Below are positions 59,416 to 64,000 of a stretch of 64,000 nt of DNA, one piece after another. Every line of letters starts with the position of its first letter. Position 1 is the first letter of the stretch. The stretch is from Ensifer adhaerens (GTDB lineage: Bacteria > Pseudomonadota > Alphaproteobacteria > Rhizobiales > Rhizobiaceae). The stretch covers positions 2,542,001 to 2,606,000 of the forward strand of contig NZ_CP118610.1 in assembly GCF_028993555.1 (NCBI RefSeq), read 5' to 3'. Made by a program: the position numbers and the translations under genes. The notes beneath the pieces were generated by a model. It ran no database searches and was not told the origin of the DNA. It saw nothing but the letters and a program-made list of their open reading frames with translations.

Positions 59416-59655
59416 ATGGCGAAATCAGATCAAATTGCTTACGCCCCTCGCGGGCTTAGCCGTCCCGAGGCTGCACGCTACATTGGCGTTGGCGAGACGA
59501 AATTCGATGAGATGGTGGCTGATCGCCTTATGCCGCGCCCGAAGCGTGTCGGCGGTCGTGTGATTTGGGATCGTATCGCCCTCGATGTCGCGTTTTCCGC
59601 TCTCCCCGACGAAGGAAGCAACCGAATCGACGACTTATTGTCAGGACGTGCATAG
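59416..59655 (+). CDS. Excisionase-like (AlpA/MerR-type) DNA-binding protein
   Basis: A 79-residue protein with a helix-turn-helix typical of AlpA/Xis (GLSRPEAARYIGVGETKFDEMV) and the wing PRPKRVGGRVIW. It directly precedes the integrase gene, with 17 bp between. It probably guides excision. Confidence 0.75.
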   Translation: MAKSDQIAYAPRGLSRPEAARYIGVGETKFDEMVADRLMPRPKRVGGRVIWDRIALDVAFSALPDEGSNRIDDLLSGRA

Positions 59656-59672
59656 GCGCATATCTTCCCGCC

Positions 59673-60761
59673 ATGAGCGAAGACCAAGACCCCCGACCCT
59701 ATCTCTCCTCCTACGAAGACCGCCACGGAAAGACCCGCTGGCGGTTTCGTCGCGCCGGCAAGACCATCCAGATCAAGGGCCTTCCCGGCCAGCCAGAATT
59801 CGAGGCGGCCTATCAAGCGGCGATCGAGGGTCGAGAATACAAACCGGCCCTGGTCATCAACTTGCCGGGCAAGGCTATCCCCGGCAGTTTCCGCGACGCG
59901 TGGAAACGCGTGCAGAAGACGCCAGAGTGGCTCGCCTTCGATCCCGCCACCAAAGACCAAAACATTCGCCTCGCTGACGAGTTCCTAAAACTTCGCGTGG
60001 TGGAGACGCATCCCGATGTCTGGGCTGACATGTTGGTGAAGGACGCGAAGCGGCGTCACATCAAAGGCATCATCGCCCATTTCAGCGGGACGCCCCACAA
60101 GGCGAAACACCTGCTGACGACGATCCGCAAGATGATCTATGTCGCCCTCGACGAAGAATGGATCGAGGCCGATCCGACATGGAAGATGAACTACCGGCCC
60201 GAGTACAAAGGCTGGCGGGCATGGACGGTTGAGGAGCGCGAAAAGTTCGAGGCCCGCTGGCCGCTCGGCAGCACACCCCGCACGGCCTATGGCCTGGCGC
60301 TCTGGCTCGGCAATCGTCGATCGGACGTCGCGCGCGTGCGATGGGACTGGTTCGACTTCCGCCGCGGCGTTGTGACGGTCAAGCAAAAGAAAGGCGACAA
60401 GGAGCTGACGCTTCCAATCACCCCCATGCTGCGCGAGATCGTCGAGCCGCTGGAGCGCAAGGGCGAATACGTGCTCATCACCGCCTATGGAAAGCCGTTC
60501 TCGGAAAAGTCCCTCACCGGCCGCATGGCCGACTGGACGAACAGCGCCGACATGCCGAAAGGCTGCACGCTTCACGGCCTCAGAAAAACGCTTGGAAAAA
60601 TGCTGGCCGAGACCGGTGCGACGACTCGGCAACTCATGGATACTCTCGGCCATGACGATATCGCGCACGCTGAGTTGTACAGCCGCGAGGCCGAGCAACA
60701 GCGTCTAGCACGGGATGCAATGACGCGGCTAACCAAATCTCTCCAGCCTAGAAAGAAGTAG
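59673..60761 (+). CDS. int: Phage tyrosine-recombinase integrase
   Basis: A 362-residue integrase. The catalytic set is R215 (GNRR), K around 240, H301-x2-R304 (HGLRKT), H327 and Y336 (ELYS). The N-terminal arm-binding region starts PRPYLSSYEDRHGKTRWRF. I chose the ATG at 59673; the frame is open upstream without good starts. It recombines the tRNA-Ile2 3' end and lies about 0.7 kb from attR. Confidence 0.92.
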   Translation: MSEDQDPRPYLSSYEDRHGKTRWRFRRAGKTIQIKGLPGQPEFEAAYQAAIEGREYKPALVINLPGKAIPGSFRDAWKRVQKTPEWLAFDPATKDQNIRLADEFLKLRVVETHPDVWADMLVKDAKRRHIKGIIAHFSGTPHKAKHLLTTIRKMIYVALDEEWIEADPTWKMNYRPEYKGWRAWTVEEREKFEARWPLGSTPRTAYGLALWLGNRRSDVARVRWDWFDFRRGVVTVKQKKGDKELTLPITPMLREIVEPLERKGEYVLITAYGKPFSEKSLTGRMADWTNSADMPKGCTLHGLRKTLGKMLAETGATTRQLMDTLGHDDIAHAELYSREAEQQRLARDAMTRLTKSLQPRKK

Positions 60762-60770
60762 CGCCATCCC

Positions 60771-61373
60771 ATGTCACAAAAGCTCGAAAAATGGATGGAG
60801 GATATTTTCCCAGGTCGCGACCAGATCTATGAAAAGTACAGCGACCTACCGCCGCGAGAGCTAGGCATTGTCGCGGCTTCTGTTCTCGATATTGCGCTAG
60901 CCGAATTACTTTCGCGGCGGTTGATAGACCATAAGAAAGAAATCGAATCATTCGTGGGGCTTGATGGCGACGGCCGGGCACCTTGCGGCACCTTTTCTGC
61001 TCGCATTCAGCTAGCCATCCTCACCGGCGTTATCATGCCAGATGACGGAGAGATCCTTCGATGCATTCAGAAAATTAGAAACATTCTGGCTCATCGAGTG
61101 AACGTCGATTTCCTGACCAAAGATGTCGTCACTCAGCTACGAAAGCTGCATGCCCGCCTTATCAACAAATACGTTGTCTTCAATGCTTCCGGCACGCTCT
61201 GCGTCTCTCCAACACCTCTAAAGGAGGTAGGCGATTCTCTCGGCAAAATCGCAGAGGCCGGCGAAGGCCTCCTGCTTGCTACTTTCTGCGTTTATCAGGC
61301 GTACTTCCACTCATTGCACGGTCAAATCAAGAGAATTGAGCGCTTGGAAGTACGGCGGGAGGTAGCTGGCTAA
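60771..61373 (+). CDS. MltR-like protein between integrase and attR
   Basis: A 200-residue protein. PRELGIVAASVLDIALAELL, GTFSARIQLAILTGVI and CIQKIRNILAHRVNVDF follow the MltR family pattern (all-helical, with the RN...AH motif also seen in HEPN-like RNases). No mannitol genes are near. Position between int and the attachment site is a typical place for passenger genes, so a defence or lysogenic role is possible. The RN-x3-AH element here resembles the R-x4-6-H of HEPN toxins. Confidence 0.65.
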   Translation: MSQKLEKWMEDIFPGRDQIYEKYSDLPPRELGIVAASVLDIALAELLSRRLIDHKKEIESFVGLDGDGRAPCGTFSARIQLAILTGVIMPDDGEILRCIQKIRNILAHRVNVDFLTKDVVTQLRKLHARLINKYVVFNASGTLCVSPTPLKEVGDSLGKIAEAGEGLLLATFCVYQAYFHSLHGQIKRIERLEVRREVAG

Positions 61374-61400
61374 CCGGCTGGCTAACCTGGCTGGCTAACC
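61366..61400. repeat. Three CTGGCTAACC repeats, candidate integrase arm sites
   Basis: Identical decamers at 61366-61375, 61378-61387 and 61391-61400 (12- and 13-bp spacing). The first contains the stop codon of the MltR-like gene. A matching inverted copy lies beside attL. Confidence 0.65.
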
Positions 61401-61429
61401 GCGTCCTAACCATCTGAAATCGTTGCATT

Positions 61430-61446
61430 TTGGTGGGCCCGGAGGG
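61430..61446. other. attR core
   Basis: The 17-bp copy of the attachment core, of which 16 bp are the 3' end of tRNA-Ile2 including CCA. Confidence 0.9.
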
Positions 61447-61506
61447 ACTCGAACCCCCAACCAAGCGGTTATGAGCCGCCGGCTCTAACCATTGAGCTAC
61501 AGGCCC
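61431..61506 (-). tRNA. tRNA-Ile2 (anticodon CAU, lysidine-modified type)
   Basis: A 76-nt cloverleaf with encoded CCA. Acceptor stem GGGCCTG / CGGGCCC, anticodon loop CTCATAA (CAT), T loop TTCGAGT. The CTCATAA loop inside GGCGG...CCGCTTGGT and the C4-G69, C5-G68 pairs match tRNA-Ile2 (read as AUA after TilS modification) and not elongator or initiator Met. Prophage integration preserves the gene. Confidence 0.9.
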
Positions 61507-61763
61507 ACTCTGGATCTGCAGGCGTCCTCAAATCGTAATGATCCGAGGATAAGACATGCAGCAACTCTAAGTACTACAGCAACCTTTGCGTCTCTGATAA
61601 AAACGCGTGGCGTCGTAGCGATCCAGGTCCGCGAACCAATGGCAGTTCGCGGTGGCAATGGCTCTAGCGGAAAACCTTTTTGCGGACAAGCCATTGCCGC
61701 AATGCTCACACAATCGCCGGCCAAGAAGACGCCAGGGACGGAACAACCGGAGAGACATAGGCC
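61507..61763. other. Intergenic region with the SIMPL-gene promoter
   Basis: About 255 bp with no gene; the only long frames lack coding character. It contains both the tRNA promoter (leftward) and the promoter of the gene at 61764. Confidence 0.4.
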
Positions 61764-62504
61764 ATGATTTCCACACGCACTGCCCGCACGCTTTCGATCG
61801 CCGCTTTTGCCGCCGCTTTTGCCGGCGTAGCCGCCGCTCAGGCGCAGGAAACGGACAAGGACAAGGCGACCATCGTCGTTGCCGGCGAAGGCCGCGCGAC
61901 CGTCGCGCCCGACATGGCGGTCCTGCAGCTGAGCGTCGTCAAGGACGCCAAGACCGCCCGCGAGGCGCTCGACGCCAACAACAAGACCATGGCCGAAGTG
62001 CTGAAGGCGCTGAAGGACGGCGGCATTGCCGATCGCGACCTGCAGACGAGCGGCTTCATGCTGAACCCGCAGTACAACTACCCGACCAATACCGATGGCG
62101 GCAACCGCGCGCCGGAACTGATCGGCTACCAGGTGACGAACGGCGTCAGCGTGCGCGTGCGTGACCTCGCCAAGCTCGGTGAAGTCATCGACAAGTCGGT
62201 CACTCTCGGCGTCAACCAGGGCGGCGGCGTACAGTTCACCAACGACAAGCCGGAAGCCGTCATCACCGAAGCGCGCAAGGCTGCCGTTGCCGACGCTGTG
62301 GAAAAGGCCAAGGTGCTTGCCGAAGCTGCCGGTGTCTCGATCGGCAAGATCCTCAACATCTCGGAACAGGGCTTCCGCCCCGAACCGGTCCCGATGATGC
62401 GCGCCGGCATGGCCAAGGAATATGCTGCCGACGCCGTTCCTGTCGCAACCGGCGAGAACAGCTACAACGTCACTGTCAACGTGACCTTCGAAATCAAGCA
62501 GTAA
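61764..62504 (+). CDS. SIMPL-domain (DUF541) exported protein
   Basis: A 246-residue protein with a signal peptide (residues 1-29, ending AAAQAQ). TIVVAGEGRATVAPDMAVLQLSV, NGVSVRVRDLAKLGEVIDKSV and VNVTFEIKQ at the end are typical of the SIMPL/BP26 family. Periplasmic or outer-membrane associated; BP26 of Brucella forms a hollow barrel. Role unclear. GGAGAG precedes the start. Confidence 0.88.
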   Translation: MISTRTARTLSIAAFAAAFAGVAAAQAQETDKDKATIVVAGEGRATVAPDMAVLQLSVVKDAKTAREALDANNKTMAEVLKALKDGGIADRDLQTSGFMLNPQYNYPTNTDGGNRAPELIGYQVTNGVSVRVRDLAKLGEVIDKSVTLGVNQGGGVQFTNDKPEAVITEARKAAVADAVEKAKVLAEAAGVSIGKILNISEQGFRPEPVPMMRAGMAKEYAADAVPVATGENSYNVTVNVTFEIKQ

Positions 62505-62548
62505 GTTTGGCAAACCCGCCGCAACCACGCGCGGGCTTCGCTCATTCC

Positions 62549-62583
62549 TCGCCCCCGGCGCCGGAGATCGGCACCGGGGGCGA
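62549..62583 (+). terminator. Probable terminator after the SIMPL gene
   Basis: Stem TCGCCCCCGG / CCGGGGGCGA with a 15-nt loop followed by CGTGTTTTA. The T-run is delayed, so efficiency is uncertain. Confidence 0.55.
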
Positions 62584-62910
62584 CGTGTTTTACGCGACAC
62601 GTCGTGCGTGCGCCTGCGGATGATGACGGAGGGTACGAAGCAGGCGGCCGCTGTGGCGGCGGCTGGCCAACACACAGTGCGGCAACGGAAGCCTCCGGTT
62701 CGGCCTGAGTTCCGTCGTCTTCGCGCCCAAGACGAGCAGCCAGATATTGGCGCCAGAAGTGTGAGGCCCCGGGTCAGGTGTTCAGTCCGGGGAGATGATT
62801 GACGCACCATAGGCCGGATTTGGCCTTGAGGAGCGACTTCCCCCAAAACTGGCGGCATCCTGGGCGAGACGTCTCGCAGCTCGCAGCGCCGGGAGCGCCG
62901 CTCGTACCCC
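62584..62910. other. Intergenic stretch
   Basis: About 325 bp with no convincing gene or RNA. Confidence 0.4.
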
Positions 62911-62950
62911 ACAAAACAAAAAAGCCCCCCATGCCGAAGCATGAGGGGCC
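62911..62950 (-). terminator. Intrinsic terminator for the small secreted-protein gene
   Basis: Read leftward, a stem GGCCCCTCATGC / GCATGGGGGGC with TTCG loop followed by TTTTTTGTTTTG. A classical strong terminator 52 bp after the gene. Confidence 0.85.
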
Positions 62951-63001
62951 ATTCTTCCGCCGGCCGGGGGAGACAAGGCGGGAAGATTTCAGGATCGACG
63001 C

Positions 63002-63388
63002 TTACCAGCGACCGATCGTCGGGCAGCCGCGGGCATTGGCGAAAACGATCGTTTGGCGGTAGCCGTGGCGGCGGCCTTCGACGACGACGCGGCGCGGCGT
63101 CACGTCGGCGACATAGGCGCGGCGCAGGCCGCGGTCGCGGGCCTTGTCGACGGCCATCCACGGGGCGCAGCCGCCGCGGCGATCACGATCCCAGTGGCGG
63201 TCACGGCCACGACCCCAGTCGCGTTCGTCACCGTAGCCGCCGTTGTAGTCGCGGTACTGCACATCGATACCGTCACCCGGGCCGAAACCAAATTCGATCG
63301 ATTCGGCCGAAGCGGCGGAAGCTGCACCCAGCAGGCCAGTCAATCCAATGACGGCGGCGGCAGCGGCGTTAAAAAAGCGGTTCTTCAT
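63002..63388 (-). CDS. Small secreted protein, paralogue 1
   Basis: A 128-residue protein with a signal peptide (residues 1-28, ending ASAASAES). A charged Asp/Arg/Gly-rich linker (about 45-72) precedes a compact C-terminal domain with two cysteines (GCAPW, RGCPTIG) and RRVVVEGRRHGYRQTIVFAN. The C-terminal domain recurs in the next gene. This pattern is frequent in Rhizobiales; function unknown. A GGAAC box with CGCTT 16 bp on lies upstream (63440-63456), which weakly resembles EcfG promoters. Confidence 0.7.
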   Translation of the reverse strand: MKNRFFNAAAAAVIGLTGLLGAASAASAESIEFGFGPGDGIDVQYRDYNGGYGDERDWGRGRDRHWDRDRRGGCAPWMAVDKARDRGLRRAYVADVTPRRVVVEGRRHGYRQTIVFANARGCPTIGRW

Positions 63389-63753
63389 GGCATCTCTCCA
63401 AGCTTGAAGGGTTCAATGGGGCAATCACCGTCCCAAGCGATTGAGCAAAGAATAGGTTCCTGAAGCTGAACGACAGCGAAACCCGGCGTTCATGGGAGGT
63501 TCAGATTGCCGGAGCGTTATCCCGCCCCGCTTTGGCGCAGGATTCGCCCTGCACGGAAGGCGGACCGACGGAACGCTCATGATGATAAGGTACTGATAAG
63601 AATGGTTTATTGAGATCAACCCGCGCAACGACGCGGCTTGGAACGCAAGGAGCAAATCGGCCGCACGATCATGGCGTCAAAGGCAAATCAGGCTCCGCCA
63701 GGTCGGCCGCGCCCAATGAACGCGGAGGTATTTTCTGGTGTCGAGGGTGGTGG
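63389..63753. other. Intergenic region between the paralogues
   Basis: About 365 bp; contains the promoter region of the gene at 63388 and nothing else I can support. Confidence 0.4.
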
Positions 63754-64000
63754 TCAGCCGATTCGCGGGCGGCAATAGGCATTGGCGAAGACGACTCGGC
63801 TGAAGTATCCGCGGCGCCAACCGACCACGACGACACGGGAATGGGTGACCCGCTCCACCCGGGCGCGATGGAAGCCCAGGCGCCAGGCCCTGCGTAGCGC
63901 TTCGCGCGACGAGCAGTAGCCGCGATGGCGAGCGAGATCGACGTCGCGACGCTCCATCGTCAGCGGCGCCATCGGCGCCGCAGCCTCCGCCGGCAGGCTC
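63754..64000 (-). CDS. Small secreted protein, paralogue 2 (cut by window edge)
   Basis: Visible part begins with the end of a signal-like sequence (AEAAAPMAP) and continues as EALRRAWRLGFHRARVERV, then RVVVVGWRRGYFSRVVFANAYC, a clear parallel to the C-terminal domain of the gene at 63002. Two cysteines are again present. The N-terminus lies beyond the window. Confidence 0.65.
   Translation of the reverse strand, partial: SLPAEAAAPMAPLTMERRDVDLARHRGYCSSREALRRAWRLGFHRARVERVTHSRVVVVGWRRGYFSRVVFANAYCRPRIG

Larger units (their letters stand above)
16556..61446. mobile_element. Lambda-like temperate siphovirus prophage, about 44.9 kb
   Basis: The element is bounded by a 17-bp direct repeat that is the 3' end of tRNA-Ile2(CAU). 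It contains integrase, excisionase-like, repressor/Cro/CII, replication, complete head and tail genes in lambda order, and a lysis cassette. No structural gene in the late block is visibly broken, so it may be inducible. The tail tip resembles that of RcGTA-type particles. Passenger genes lie near attL (16.8-24.1 kb), among the tail and replication genes, and beside attR. Confidence 0.92.

Noticed and set aside
61431..61506. Reading the tRNA as elongator tRNA-Met because of its CAT anticodon
   Set aside because: The CTCATAA loop context and acceptor pairs match tRNA-Ile2, so I kept Ile2.
1..64000. CRISPR arrays and IS elements
   Set aside because: No regularly spaced repeats and no transposase with family character were seen. 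The three CTGGCTAACC repeats near attR are too short and closely spaced for CRISPR.

Overview
The window looks like the chromosome of a rhizobium, most likely Ensifer/Sinorhizobium or a close relative (inference). Pointers are high GC, a DUF982 protein, a B12-riboswitch cbtBA cobalt transporter, secreted glycoside hydrolases and rhizobial-style promoters (CTTGAC-N17-CTATAT type). It falls into three parts: ordinary chromosome (1 to about 11.8 kb), a worn accessory strip (about 11.8-16.5 kb) and one apparently complete prophage (16,556-61,446). Chromosome resumes after the prophage.

Left chromosome. A TetR gene cut by the window edge faces an enoyl-CoA hydratase gene across a 26-bp palindrome. 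Next come an ArsR/SRPBCC pair under two TTCAAC-N6-GTTGAA operators, an NmrA-like reductase plus DUF1772 operon divergent from its own TetR gene across AAATGTGAG palindromes, cbtB-cbtA behind a cobalamin riboswitch, a GH144-like plus FhuF-like operon, a DUF1194 VWA protein, a GntR regulator, DUF982, a GH26-like enzyme and a lipoprotein. The 11.8-16.5 kb strip has few genes. It holds a frameshifted and truncated pseudogene, two glycosyltransferases and a remnant of an Abi_C abortive-infection protein.

Prophage. A 17-bp direct repeat (16,556-16,572 and 61,430-61,446) marks integration into the 3' end of tRNA-Ile2(CAU). Integrase, excisionase-like gene and arm-type repeats sit beside the right end. 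Reading right to left: integration; early genes with a CI-like S24 repressor, a Cro-like gene and six copies of one operator motif in two control regions; CII-like regulator and small early genes; primase and SF3 helicase next to a symmetric iteron-like array; then a late block in lambda order (Nu1, A, W, B, C, scaffold, D, E, FI, FII, U, V, G/GT, H) followed by a GTA-like tail tip, tail fibres and lysis genes with overlapping spanins. The G/GT pair carries the lambda slippery heptamer GGGAAAG, and the -1 frame encodes an 88-residue extension.

Passenger genes lie at opposite orientation or at the ends: a dGTPase with a small partner, a serine-dehydrogenase-type protease with an overlapping gene, a LigD-like DNA ligase sharing a LexA box with small zinc-ribbon genes, a membrane gene pair between GT and the tape measure, two large membrane proteins among the replication genes, and an MltR-like gene between int and att. 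These are the best candidates for undescribed host-protection or superinfection-exclusion functions.

Right flank: the tRNA, a SIMPL-domain protein, and two paralogous small secreted proteins, the last cut by the window edge.
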